Origin: Duncaniella sp.
GTDB lineage: Bacteria; Bacteroidota; Bacteroidia; Bacteroidales; Muribaculaceae
Direction: 5' to 3'
Assembly: GCF_029054785.1 (NCBI RefSeq)
Contig: NZ_JAIDEN010000159.1
Coordinates: 1 to 16,618 of the forward strand
Length of the DNA stretch: 16,618 nucleotides
A model generated the notes under the pieces. The model searched no databases. It was not told the origin of the DNA and saw nothing but the letters and a program-made list of their open reading frames with translations. Below, piece by piece: positions 1-7,764 of this stretch (positions are counted from its first letter, which is position 1; every line of letters starts with the position of its first letter). The translations under genes were made by a program, and so were the position numbers.

Positions 1-253
1 TCGAAAACGTTCTGAATCCGCCGCAGAAACCGACTCGGGCCAGCAGGCGCAAGTCCGGCGAAAGCAATGCTCCCCGCTCTGCAAGACCATAGGCTACTCC
101 GATCAGCAGACAGCCGAAGATGTTCACCATAAACGTGCCCCACGGAAACAGAGTCGCGCCAAATTCCTGACGCACCACCTGAGTAAGCCCATAGCGGCAC
201 ACACCTCCAAGCCCACTGCCGAGAAAGACAATCAAAAAATTCGTCAGATTCAT
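1..253 (-). CDS. crcB: Fluoride channel CrcB/Fluc, N-terminal part (runs off the window)
   Basis: Reading leftward from the ATG at 251-253, 84 codons are present before the window edge. The protein starts MNLTNFLIVFLGSGLGG and shows the Fluc family landmarks in order: a glycine-rich first helix ending in a CRYG segment (about residues 12-22), a PWGTFMVNIFG segment (about 38-48) with the conserved pore Asn, and a GFCGG-x-x-TFS segment (about 75-84) that leads into the phenylalanine-box helix. Family members are small dual-topology membrane proteins that export fluoride; that role is family knowledge. One oddity: the segment reads GGFRTFS, with Arg where the family normally has Thr. No fluoride riboswitch is obvious in the short leader (254-275). 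The C-terminal third lies outside the window. Confidence 0.9.
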   Translation of the reverse strand, partial: MNLTNFLIVFLGSGLGGVCRYGLTQVVRQEFGATLFPWGTFMVNIFGCLLIGVAYGLAERGALLSPDLRLLARVGFCGGFRTFS

Positions 254-275
254 TTTATCACGCTTTTTATCACCG

Positions 276-307
276 CAAATTTACGAATAATCAACCACTC
301 GCCAAAA
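276..307 (-). promoter_or_regulatory. Promoter of crcB, Bacteroidota type
   Basis: On the minus strand a -33 element TTTTGG (302-307) is followed after 18 bases by a -7 box TAAATTTG (276-283), a perfect match to TAnnTTTG. Transcription would start near 270, giving a leader of roughly 17-20 bases before the crcB ATG at 253. Confidence 0.65.
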
Positions 308-385
308 ACAGACCGCATCCGCCAAACCGAATTGCCATTCAAACGGTTAATGAGACAGATCAGAAACAACACAAATGCACATTTT

Positions 386-1189
386 ATGGAAAATATGAAA
401 ATACCCACCGCCAATGACGTTATTGAATGCGCGCTAAAAGCGGGTGAGACCGCAATGAAACATTTTCGCAGCGGACATGCGATCGGCATGCACAACAAAC
501 TCAACGACAGCGACATTGTGACAATTGCCGACAAGGAGTCGGAAGCCGTCATAAAGAGCTTCATCCGGACAGATTTCCCCTCCCACGCCATTCTCTCAGA
601 AGAATCCGGAGAGACCGACGGCACGGCTGACTACCGCTGGGTGATCGACCCTATTGACGGCACGACCAATTTTTTCGCCGGCATCCCCATCTGGGCGATC
701 AGCATCGGAGTCGAACACCACGGACAGACCGAAATCGGCGTGGTCTATCTTCCCGCAACCGGCGAACTCTTCCATGCCGTCAGAGGCAAGGGCGCTTTTC
801 TCAACAACAAGCCTATCCATGTCTCCGCCGAAACCCGTCTTTCACGCTCTGTGATCTCAACCGGATTTCCGGTTGACAAAGACACCAATCCCGACAACAA
901 CCTCGACAATCTCGCAGCCGTCATGCCGCTCGTCAGAGACATTCGCCGCCTCGGATCAGCCGCTGCCGACATGTGTTATGTCGCTGCCGGATTTCAGAAC
1001 GGCTACTGGGAACTCAACCTCCACGAATGGGATGTCAACGCCGCAAGCCTGATCCTTGAAGAAGCCGGAGGCAAATGCACCCGCTTCCGTCCGGACCGCA
1101 ACATCTCGCTCGTCTGCGGCTCACCCTCGATCCACGACCAACTGCTTTCACTCCTCAACACCTCCACCCCACATCCCGACCAATCATGA
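386..1189 (+). CDS. Inositol monophosphatase family protein (SuhB/CysQ-like phosphatase)
   Basis: This is a Mg-dependent sugar- or nucleotide-phosphate phosphatase of the IMPase superfamily, 267 residues from the chosen start, the usual length. The metal-binding motifs are intact: EES at about 72-74, DPIDGTTN at about 88-95, and WDVNAA at about 215-220 (second Asp), followed by the LEEAGG motif. The frame stays open upstream to an ATG at 332, but those 18 extra residues look unlike the family N-terminus. ATG 386 (or 395) puts the start just before the first helix, so I chose 386. No clear TAnnTTTG promoter is visible upstream. The stop codon overlaps the next gene's start (ATGA, 1186-1189), indicating translational coupling. 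The substrate cannot be decided from sequence: inositol-1-phosphate and 3'-phosphoadenosine phosphates are both possible. Confidence 0.88.
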   Translation: MENMKIPTANDVIECALKAGETAMKHFRSGHAIGMHNKLNDSDIVTIADKESEAVIKSFIRTDFPSHAILSEESGETDGTADYRWVIDPIDGTTNFFAGIPIWAISIGVEHHGQTEIGVVYLPATGELFHAVRGKGAFLNNKPIHVSAETRLSRSVISTGFPVDKDTNPDNNLDNLAAVMPLVRDIRRLGSAAADMCYVAAGFQNGYWELNLHEWDVNAASLILEEAGGKCTRFRPDRNISLVCGSPSIHDQLLSLLNTSTPHPDQS

Positions 1190-1626
1190 ACCAAAAGACC
1201 CGACACTACAAATCGGCCTACGGCCTGACATTCTGGGCTACAATTATCATCTCCTGCCTGTGTAGCATGTCTCCGATGCTCGTAGGCGAGTATCTGATTT
1301 CAATTGTGGTTACTGTTGCCATGCTGCTATTAATGCTCTATTTCTTTCTGAGCATCAGCTATACCATTAAAGATGACAAACTGATCATTCATGCGCCCTT
1401 GCAATCAGGCACCTATCCGATTTCTAAAATCGCAAGCATCAAACCAACCGACTGTATCCTCTCCGCTCCTGCCGGCTCACTCAGAAAACGCATCGCCATC
1501 ACCTTTACCGACAGGAAAATACTGAAAAGCACTATGCCGCTTATCATCTCCCCCGCCGACCGGAAAGGCTTCATCGAACACCTCCTTGCCATCAATCCGG
1601 AGATCCACAACGAAGTCCCGATCTAA
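1186..1626 (+). CDS. Small membrane protein with bacterial PH-like domain
   Basis: A 146-residue protein starting MNQKTRHYKSAYGLTFWATI, from an ATG that overlaps the stop of the phosphatase gene by four bases. Two hydrophobic segments (about 13-30 and 36-56) precede a soluble domain (about 60-140). That domain has alternating strands (SISYTIKDDKLIIHAPL, ISKIASIKPT, RIAITFTDRK) and ends in a helix that contains FIEHLLAINPEI. This matches the bacterial PH-like (bPH) layout common in Bacteroidota, namely two membrane helices and then a small beta domain. Its function is unknown. Coupling to the phosphatase suggests co-expression rather than a known shared pathway. No terminator with a clear stem and T-tract follows in the gap before the next gene. 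Confidence 0.75.
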   Translation: MNQKTRHYKSAYGLTFWATIIISCLCSMSPMLVGEYLISIVVTVAMLLLMLYFFLSISYTIKDDKLIIHAPLQSGTYPISKIASIKPTDCILSAPAGSLRKRIAITFTDRKILKSTMPLIISPADRKGFIEHLLAINPEIHNEVPI

Positions 1627-1750
1627 TCCGGGATGCGAATCATGCCCGCAGTCTGACGAGTGTCTCCCGTCCAGGCTGTTTCGCTCTGTTTCGCTTAGTG
1701 AATTTTTGTTAGAATCGCATCCCTCTGTCAGATATTCAGGAAAAATTGCG

Positions 1751-1758
1751 TAACTTTG
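1751..1758 (+). promoter_or_regulatory. Probable -7 box of the uvrA promoter
   Basis: TAACTTTG is a perfect TAnnTTTG match, 27 bases before the uvrA ATG, which predicts a leader of about 20 bases. The -33 element is weak: TCTG at 1724-1727, with a 23-base spacer. Confidence 0.6.
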
Positions 1759-1785
1759 TATGTTACATTTGAATGGACCTGAATA

Positions 1786-4647
1786 ATGCAGAACGAACAA
1801 AATATAATAGTATTAGGAGCCAAGGTCAACAATCTCAAAGATGTTGACGTAGAGATTCCCCGCGGAAAACTCGTTGTGATTACGGGCGTTTCGGGTTCGG
1901 GAAAATCGTCGCTCGCTTTTGACACCCTCTATGCCGAGGGCCAGCGCCGCTATGTTGAAAGTCTCAGCAGCTACGCCCGCCAGTTCATGGGCAAGATGCC
2001 GAAGCCTGAGTGCAAAGCCATTCTCGGACTTCCACCGGCAATAGCCATCGAGCAGAAGGTCAATACACGCAACCCGCGAAGCACCGTCGGGACTTCAACC
2101 GAAATCTATGACTATCTGCGTCTGCTTTTCGGTCGCGTCGGCCACACGTTTTCGCCGATCAGCGGAGAGGAGGTCAAAAAACACACCATTGACGATGTTG
2201 TCGGCTTCGCCCTCACCTATCCCGAAGGGTCGCGCATGGCAATCACCGCCCCGGTGACTCTTCCTGAAGGACGAAAATTCGCCTCTCAGCTTGACGTATA
2301 CCTGAAAGCGGGCTATTCACGCCTTGTCAGCGAAGGTGATTTCATCGAGATTGACGAACTTCTGGCTCAGGTGCGCAACGGCAAGGAGGAGGATTTCAAT
2401 CCCTCGGACTATGAGCTGCTTGTCGACCGTCTGGCAGTCTCCTCGGAAGCCGATGAGCAGAGCCGTCTGCGCGACTCTGTCGAAAGCGCCTTTTTCGAAG
2501 GCCGCGACCGCTTGAAAATCCATGTCTGGACCTCTGACGGCCTTGTATCAAAAGAATTTTCACGCGTATTCGAGGCCGACGGCATGAAATTCGAGGTCCC
2601 GACCGACATGATGTTCAATTTCAACAATCCTGTCGGCGCCTGCCCCACATGCGAGGGCTTCGGAAAGGTGCTCGGTATTGACGAACGTCTTGTCATCCCG
2701 AACAACACGCTCTCCATCTATGACAACGCCGTTGCCTGTTGGCGCGGCGACAAGATGAGCGAGTGGAAAAAGATTTTCATCGCCGACTCCGCCCAGTTCG
2801 GATTTCCGATCCACAAACCGTATCTCGACCTCAGCGAAAAAGAAAAAGATCTGCTCTGGCACGGCCCTTCAGCCGAGGAGCTCGCCCGTCCGGGTGTGAG
2901 GCTTACCTACGGAGACTTCCCCTCGATCGACCGCTTTTTCAAAATGGTAGACGAGAATCTCTACAAGATACAGTATCGCGTCATGAAAGCCCGCTATCAG
3001 GGCAAGACCGTATGCCCCACCTGCCACGGCTCGCGCCTTAAAAAGACTGCGTCCTATGTCAAAGTCGGAGGCGCTACGATCGGCGAGCTGGTCACCATGC
3101 CCGTCTGCCGTCTGATCGAGTTTTTCCGCTCACTTCAGCTCGACGCCAACGATGCCGCAATTGCCGGACGTCTTCTCAAAGAGATCAACAACCGCATCTC
3201 CTACCTTGAAGAAGTCGGCCTCGGCTATCTGACTCTCGACCGCCTCTCCTCCACCCTTTCAGGCGGTGAAAGCCAGCGCATCAATCTCGCTACATCGCTC
3301 GGCAGCAGCCTTGTCGGCTCCCTCTATATCCTCGACGAACCCTCGATCGGACTGCACTCGCGCGACACCGAACGGCTCATCGCCGTATTGAAAAAACTGC
3401 GCGACCTGGGCAACACCGTGGTTGTTGTCGAGCATGATGAAGAGATCATGCGTGCCGCCGACTATCTGATTGACGTCGGCCCCGACGCCGGACGCCTCGG
3501 AGGCACCATCATCTATCAGGGCGACCCTGCCGAACTGGTCCCCTCGCAGGCCAGAGAGACAACACCTCTGAGCTATACCGCCCGCTATCTGACAGGCGCT
3601 CTTTCGATCCCCACCCCTCACCAACGGCGCAAATGGCGCGATTCAATCGAGGTGATAGGCGCGAAAGAACACAATCTCAAGGACATCGACGTCAAGTTTC
3701 CGCTCGGAGTCATGACCGTTGTGACAGGTGTCAGCGGCTCAGGAAAGTCCACTCTCGTGCGTGACATCCTCTTCCGCTCCCTCAACCGCCATCTCGGCAA
3801 CTCAGGTGATGCTCCGGGAACCTTCCGCAAGCTCCAGGGAGATCTGTCGCGGATCAAAAACGTAGAGTTTGTCGACCAGAACCCCATCGGCAAATCATCA
3901 CGTTCAAACCCCGCAACCTACCTGAAGGCCTTTGACGAAATCCGCAAACTCTTTGCCTCGACCCAAGGAGCGAAACAGATGGGCTACTCAGCCTCCGACT
4001 TCTCCTTCAACTCCGAAGGAGGCCGCTGCGAGGAGTGTAAAGGCGACGGTTACATCACGATCGAAATGCAGTTCATGGCCGACATCACTGTCCCCTGCGA
4101 GTCATGCCATGGCAAACGCTATCAGAAAGAAATTCTTGAGATCGAGTACCGCGGCAAAAACATCTATGACATCCTTGAGATGACCATCAACCAGGCCATC
4201 GAGTTTTTCGGCGAAGAAGCCGGGACGCAGGAAAAACGCATCATCAAGCGCCTCAAACCGCTTCAGGATGTCGGTCTGGGCTACATCAAGATCGGACAGA
4301 ACTCATCGTCGCTCTCCGGCGGTGAAAACCAGCGTGTCAAACTCGCATCGTTCTTCGCCGAAGAGAAACCGGAACCCACGCTCTACATTTTCGACGAACC
4401 GACCACAGGCCTGCACTTCCATGACATCGCAACGCTGATGAAATCCTTTGACCGGCTTATCGCAATGGGCCATACCATCCTCATCATCGAGCACAACATG
4501 GACGTGATCAAATGTGCCGACCATATCATCGACATCGGTCCTGACGGCGGCGATGCCGGAGGCAATCTCGTGGCCTGCGGTACCCCCGAACAGATCGCTG
4601 CCAATCCCGACTCTTACACCGGCACTTTCCTCAAAGAGAAATTATAA
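1786..4647 (+). CDS. uvrA: Excinuclease ABC subunit A (UvrA family, possibly a UvrA2-type paralogue)
   Basis: A 953-residue DNA damage-recognition ATPase of nucleotide excision repair, cytoplasmic and DNA-binding. Both ABC modules are complete. Walker A sequences lie at 34-41 and from about 648, signatures LSGGESQR at about 491 and LSGGENQR at about 843, and Walker B/D-loop segments are LYILDEPSIGLH and LYIFDEPTTGLH. The second zinc module is complete (C748, C751, C771, C774). A UvrB-binding-like region is present between about 117 and 265. In the first zinc module only the second pair (C286, C289) exists: the CPxC pair expected about 25 residues earlier is absent. The Cys/His-containing stretch that follows the GRVG motif in E. 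coli UvrA is also replaced (TFSPISGEEV). Bacteroidota often carry several UvrA paralogues, so canonical repair function is likely but not certain. It has its own promoter and is followed on the same strand by the DUF2027-Smr gene. Confidence 0.93.
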   Translation: MQNEQNIIVLGAKVNNLKDVDVEIPRGKLVVITGVSGSGKSSLAFDTLYAEGQRRYVESLSSYARQFMGKMPKPECKAILGLPPAIAIEQKVNTRNPRSTVGTSTEIYDYLRLLFGRVGHTFSPISGEEVKKHTIDDVVGFALTYPEGSRMAITAPVTLPEGRKFASQLDVYLKAGYSRLVSEGDFIEIDELLAQVRNGKEEDFNPSDYELLVDRLAVSSEADEQSRLRDSVESAFFEGRDRLKIHVWTSDGLVSKEFSRVFEADGMKFEVPTDMMFNFNNPVGACPTCEGFGKVLGIDERLVIPNNTLSIYDNAVACWRGDKMSEWKKIFIADSAQFGFPIHKPYLDLSEKEKDLLWHGPSAEELARPGVRLTYGDFPSIDRFFKMVDENLYKIQYRVMKARYQGKTVCPTCHGSRLKKTASYVKVGGATIGELVTMPVCRLIEFFRSLQLDANDAAIAGRLLKEINNRISYLEEVGLGYLTLDRLSSTLSGGESQRINLATSLGSSLVGSLYILDEPSIGLHSRDTERLIAVLKKLRDLGNTVVVVEHDEEIMRAADYLIDVGPDAGRLGGTIIYQGDPAELVPSQARETTPLSYTARYLTGALSIPTPHQRRKWRDSIEVIGAKEHNLKDIDVKFPLGVMTVVTGVSGSGKSTLVRDILFRSLNRHLGNSGDAPGTFRKLQGDLSRIKNVEFVDQNPIGKSSRSNPATYLKAFDEIRKLFASTQGAKQMGYSASDFSFNSEGGRCEECKGDGYITIEMQFMADITVPCESCHGKRYQKEILEIEYRGKNIYDILEMTINQAIEFFGEEAGTQEKRIIKRLKPLQDVGLGYIKIGQNSSSLSGGENQRVKLASFFAEEKPEPTLYIFDEPTTGLHFHDIATLMKSFDRLIAMGHTILIIEHNMDVIKCADHIIDIGPDGGDAGGNLVACGTPEQIAANPDSYTGTFLKEKL

Positions 4648-4667
4648 TCACATATTACAAAACTAAG

Positions 4668-4675
4668 TTACTTTG
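4668..4675 (+). promoter_or_regulatory. Possible -7 box before the DUF2027-Smr gene
   Basis: TTACTTTG matches TAnnTTTG with one mismatch and would give a leader of about 43 bases to the ATG at 4726. No -33 element is evident. No terminator is visible between uvrA and this gene, so read-through is also possible. Confidence 0.3.
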
Positions 4676-4725
4676 TAAAAACATAATACGTTTTTTAGAG
4701 TTACTTATAAAAAGACAATAATATC

Positions 4726-5799
4726 ATGGCAAAAATAGGTGATCGTGTCCGCTTCCTCAACTCAGTCGGAGGCGGCATCATCAGAAAAATAGAAGGAAAT
4801 ATCGCTTACGTTGACGACGACGGCTTTGAAACCCCGACCCTCCTGCGCGAATGTGTGGTTGTCGAAGAAGCTGCCGCCACAGAGAAAAAAGTAGCACTGA
4901 CGCAGGATGCGGTAAAACCGGCTCCGGCAGTCTCGTCACCGGCCTCAGCGAAAAGCACCGGATCAGCCGCGGTCCCTGCGCCGGAAGAGACTCCCGAAGG
5001 CGAAAAACTCAATGTGGTCTTGGCCTACGAACCGGCTGACATCAAGCATCTCAACACAACCACCTTTGATGTCTACCTGGTCAACGATTCCAACTACTAT
5101 CTCTATTTCACTTATCTCACACGCGCCGACGAAGCCGCAGGCTGGACCACCCGCTATGCAGGAATCGTCGAGCCGAACATCCAAGTGTTTCTCGAAGAGA
5201 TCACCGGTGCCGACCTGCCTTCGATGGACCGCATCGCCGTGCAGATGATCGCGTTCAAGTCTGACCGTGAATTCCGCGTCAAAGCCCCCGTGGCAGTCGA
5301 AACAGCTCTTGACACCACCAAATTCTTCAAACTCCACTGCTTCCACAGCAACGTCTATTTCGACAAGGATGTCATAGCCGTGGACATCGTGACCAATGAC
5401 ATTCCCCGCAAGCGCATGGTCATCGACTCATCTCGCATCGAGGAAGGACTGAAAGCCAAGAAAGCCGTCGACCGCCCATCACGCAAACCGGTGCAGAAAA
5501 AAGCCACCACAAAGCGTCCCGATGTAATTGAGGTAGACCTGCACATCTCCGAACTGGTCGATACCACAGCCGGACTCTCCCCCGCCGACATACTGAATCT
5601 CCAGATCGACGAATTCCGCAAGGTGATGGACAGCAATCTCAAACACAAGGGCCAGAAAATAGTCTTCATCCACGGCAAAGGCGAAGGAGTCCTCCGCGCG
5701 GCGCTCATGAAGGAGCTCAACCACCGCTATAAAGGCCATCAGGTGCAGGACGCTTCCTTCCGCGAATATGGATTCGGCGCAACACAGGTGACAATCTGA
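4726..5799 (+). CDS. DUF2027 protein with C-terminal Smr domain
   Basis: A 357-residue cytoplasmic protein. The N-terminus (MAKIGDRVRFLNSVGGG, then IEGNIAYVDDDGFETP, about 1-45) looks like a small beta-barrel. It is followed by an Ala/Pro-rich linker (about 50-92) and the Bacteroidota-specific DUF2027 region (about 93-240). The C-terminus is an Smr domain with both hallmarks: DLH at 271-273 and HGKGEG at 316-321 followed by VLR. Smr domains act as nucleases or nucleic-acid-binding modules in MutS2 and stand-alone Smr proteins (family knowledge). The specific target of DUF2027-Smr proteins is not known to me. A basic, Lys/Arg-rich stretch (about 244-265) joins the two halves. A link to DNA repair through its uvrA neighbour is tempting but only suggestive. 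Confidence 0.88.
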   Translation: MAKIGDRVRFLNSVGGGIIRKIEGNIAYVDDDGFETPTLLRECVVVEEAAATEKKVALTQDAVKPAPAVSSPASAKSTGSAAVPAPEETPEGEKLNVVLAYEPADIKHLNTTTFDVYLVNDSNYYLYFTYLTRADEAAGWTTRYAGIVEPNIQVFLEEITGADLPSMDRIAVQMIAFKSDREFRVKAPVAVETALDTTKFFKLHCFHSNVYFDKDVIAVDIVTNDIPRKRMVIDSSRIEEGLKAKKAVDRPSRKPVQKKATTKRPDVIEVDLHISELVDTTAGLSPADILNLQIDEFRKVMDSNLKHKGQKIVFIHGKGEGVLRAALMKELNHRYKGHQVQDASFREYGFGATQVTI

Positions 5800-5831
5800 C
5801 AGAGAAACGGCCTCCAAAATCACGCACCTCT

Positions 5832-6656
5832 ATGATCCTATGGTTTTCAGGTACAGGCAATTCGAGATACGTCGCCGAACGCCTCGCCGCCGAACTCGGA
5901 CAGCCGCTGCGCAGACTCGGTACTGAGCTGCGCGGCGGCAGTCTCACCATGCCCTCAGGCGACACGACCGTCATCTGGGTATGCCCGGTCTACTCCTGGG
6001 GTATTCCGCCCTATGTCCGGTCGATCATTCAGACATTGGAGATCAACCCGCTCCCGGCCATCCACCACCTTGTGCTCACCTGCGGCGATGACTGCGGACT
6101 GGCCGCAGACATGTGGCGCAAGGATCTGGCTGCCCGTTCGTGGCGGGCAGGCCTGGCATTTTCAGTAACAATGCCCAACAACTACGTGTGCATGAGCGGC
6201 TTTGACGTTGACCCTCAGCCGCTGGCCGAGGAAAAACTCTCCGCAGCCCCGCAGCGTATTCTGGAAATAGCCGGGAAAATAGCCTCTTTCAGCACCACTG
6301 ACGGAAAAATCCGCACGAAAGCCGCCGACGATATCATCCGCGGGCGCTTCGCATGGATCAAAACCAGAATTATCTATCCCTGGTTCGTGCGCTACGCCAC
6401 GTCGCCGAAACCGTTCCGCCACACGAACGCCTGCATCTCCTGCGGCAAATGCGCGGCCATCTGCCCGCTGCGCAACATAAGCATGCAACCGGCCCCCGAC
6501 ACTCCATCAGCCAACGACAGCCGCCGGCGCAGATATCCGCAATGGCAGTCTGATTGCGCCGCCTGTCTTGCCTGCTACCACGTCTGTCCACGCCATGCGG
6601 TAATGTACGGCGGCAAGACAAAAGACAAAGGACAATACATGAATCCTCTTGTCTGA
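5832..6656 (+). CDS. EFR1-type flavodoxin-ferredoxin fusion protein
   Basis: A 274-residue probable electron-transfer protein. The N-terminus has the FMN phosphate loop FSGTGNS (5-11) of flavodoxin-like folds and the following flavodoxin strand-helix pattern (VWVCPVYSWGIPP-like segment at about 37-50). The C-terminus carries two 4Fe-4S binding motifs: C201, C204, C207, C211 and C242, C245, C248, C252, each followed by Pro. This is the layout of EFR1 family ferrodoxins, which are common in anaerobes and whose redox partners are undefined. It begins 32 bases after the DUF2027-Smr stop on the same strand and precedes rubrerythrin. A redox or oxygen-stress role is plausible from that neighbour but not shown. 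The spacing between the two clusters (about 30 residues) is longer than in minimal 2[4Fe-4S] ferredoxins. Confidence 0.88.
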   Translation: MILWFSGTGNSRYVAERLAAELGQPLRRLGTELRGGSLTMPSGDTTVIWVCPVYSWGIPPYVRSIIQTLEINPLPAIHHLVLTCGDDCGLAADMWRKDLAARSWRAGLAFSVTMPNNYVCMSGFDVDPQPLAEEKLSAAPQRILEIAGKIASFSTTDGKIRTKAADDIIRGRFAWIKTRIIYPWFVRYATSPKPFRHTNACISCGKCAAICPLRNISMQPAPDTPSANDSRRRRYPQWQSDCAACLACYHVCPRHAVMYGGKTKDKGQYMNPLV

Positions 6657-6710
6657 AGATAAGCCCGACTTGACCGATATTTTCTCCGGCGGTGAACAAA
6701 GGGAGGTTTA

Positions 6711-6753
6711 TAGATGTTGTTATAACATAATCCTCAATTAACATCAACATCTA
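6711..6753. repeat. Nested dyads in the rubrerythrin upstream region
   Basis: A perfect 9-bp inverted repeat, TAGATGTTG (6711-6719) and CAACATCTA (6745-6753), encloses a 25-base centre. Overlapping its left arm is a perfect 10-bp palindrome, TGTTATAACA (6718-6727). This AT-rich symmetry lies 16-58 bases before the rubrerythrin start and could be an operator or an mRNA leader hairpin. Peroxide-responsive PerR/OxyR control of rubrerythrin is known in other anaerobes. The match to a PerR box is only partial. Confidence 0.4.
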
Positions 6754-6768
6754 CAATTCTCAGAACTT

Positions 6769-7350
6769 ATGGAGAAAAAATCAATAAAAGGCACCAAGAC
6801 CGAACACAATCTTCTCGCCTCGTTTGCCGGTGAAAGCCAGGCCCGCTCGCGCTACACTCTTTTCGCTAAAAAAGCCCGTGAGGAAGGCTATGAACAGATA
6901 GCCCGCGTGTTCCTGATCACCGCCGAGCAGGAACTCAGTCATGCCGAACTTTTCTTCTCCCGTCTTGAAGGCGGAGTGGTCACCATCAACGCCGGCTATC
7001 CCGCCGGAGTCGTGGCCGACACCATCACCAACCTTCGCGAAGCCGCCGCAGGCGAGCGTGAAGAGTGGAGCGATCTCTATTCTTCCTTCGCATCGACCGC
7101 CGAGGAAGAAGGCTTCAAAGACATCGCAGTCCTGTTCAAGATGGTAGCCAAAGTTGAAATCGAACACGAACAGCGCTACCTCCGCCTGCTCGACCGTCTC
7201 ACAAACGGCCAGGAATTCTCCGGAGAGGAGGAGGAAGAATGGCAGTGCATGCACTGCGGCTATGTCCACAAAGGCAAATCAGCCCCCAAGCGCTGCCCCG
7301 TCTGCGGAAAAGAACAAGGCTACTTCGAACGCAAAGCCGAGAACTATTGA
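6769..7350 (+). CDS. rbr: Rubrerythrin
   Basis: A 193-residue non-haem diiron peroxidase that reduces hydrogen peroxide in the cytoplasm of anaerobes. The four-helix ferritin-like domain (about 1-150) keeps the diiron ligands: E22, E55 and H58 in the first half, a Glu pair in GEREEW, and the VEIEHE segment with the last Glu and His. The C-terminal rubredoxin domain has the FeS4 cysteines C160, C163, C176 and C179 (CMHCG and CPVCG). Length and order match classical rubrerythrin rather than nigerythrin or reverse rubrerythrin. No good TAnnTTTG box is visible in the 112-base upstream gap, which instead holds a strong dyad, suggesting regulated expression. It ends before a strong intrinsic terminator. 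Confidence 0.95.
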   Translation: MEKKSIKGTKTEHNLLASFAGESQARSRYTLFAKKAREEGYEQIARVFLITAEQELSHAELFFSRLEGGVVTINAGYPAGVVADTITNLREAAAGEREEWSDLYSSFASTAEEEGFKDIAVLFKMVAKVEIEHEQRYLRLLDRLTNGQEFSGEEEEEWQCMHCGYVHKGKSAPKRCPVCGKEQGYFERKAENY

Positions 7351-7421
7351 TCGGCACTCTATCCGATTCTTAGAGGTTGTTTAAAACCAAGCGCTTATAC
7401 CCTTCTTCAATCCAATAGCCA

Positions 7422-7463
7422 AGCGTCCGGTCTCTTTCAGAAAGAGCCGGGCGCTGTCTTTTT
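7422..7463 (+). terminator. Rho-independent terminator after rubrerythrin
   Basis: The left arm AGCGTCCGGTCTCTTT (7422-7437) pairs with AAAGAGCCGGGCGCT (7441-7455), with one bulged T and one G-T wobble. A 3-base loop separates the arms and a T-rich tail runs to 7463. It is oriented for the plus strand; there is no A-run on its left to make it work on the minus strand. Confidence 0.85.
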
Positions 7464-7539
7464 CCCAACACAAAAGCGGTCCGCCTCTGCGACCAATCCC
7501 CAAAAAGGATTTAGGGCGCAAAGACGGATCTTCTACATT

Positions 7540-7764
7540 CTAATTCTTTGAAATCTCTTCGACAGCTTCCATCAGGAAATGGTCAAGTGCATCTTTTGCC
7601 GACATAGAGTAGACGGTCCCGTCGTCATGGGCATAGACCACAGTCTGACCCTTGACGACCTTATCCAGAAGACACTTTTCAACAGCAATCTCCATCCCGC
7701 GTGCAATCCTTTCGGATACGCTTTCAGTCTCCTTGCGTCTTTCCATCATTTTTAATTCGTTCAT
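7540..7764 (-). CDS. Small protein of unknown function overlapping the kinase gene
   Basis: A 74-residue, charged, soluble protein starting MNELKMMERRKETESVSERI. I do not recognise its family. It has a helical N-terminal half (SERIARGMEIAVEKCLLDKV), then a short strand pair (GQTVVYAHDDGTVYSM), then a terminal helix (AKDALDHFLMEAVEEISKN). Its ATG at 7764 lies inside the upstream kinase gene, overlapping it by 41 bases; in-frame ATGs at 7749 and 7746 would still overlap by more than 20. Such an overlap indicates translational coupling and a functional pairing. By position it could be a partner or antitoxin of the kinase, although in classical epsilon-zeta and PezAT operons the antitoxin gene comes first. 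Confidence 0.7.
   Translation of the reverse strand: MNELKMMERRKETESVSERIARGMEIAVEKCLLDKVVKGQTVVYAHDDGTVYSMSAKDALDHFLMEAVEEISKN

Noticed and set aside
332..385. N-terminal extension of the phosphatase from ATG 332
   Set aside because: The extra 18 residues (MPFKRLMRQIRNNTNAHF) are unlike IMPase N-termini; the family fold begins near the ATG at 386 or 395.
7464..7539. Terminator for the minus-strand operon
   Set aside because: Short GGTC/GACC and AATCC/GGATT pairings exist, but none makes a convincing stem with a following T-run.
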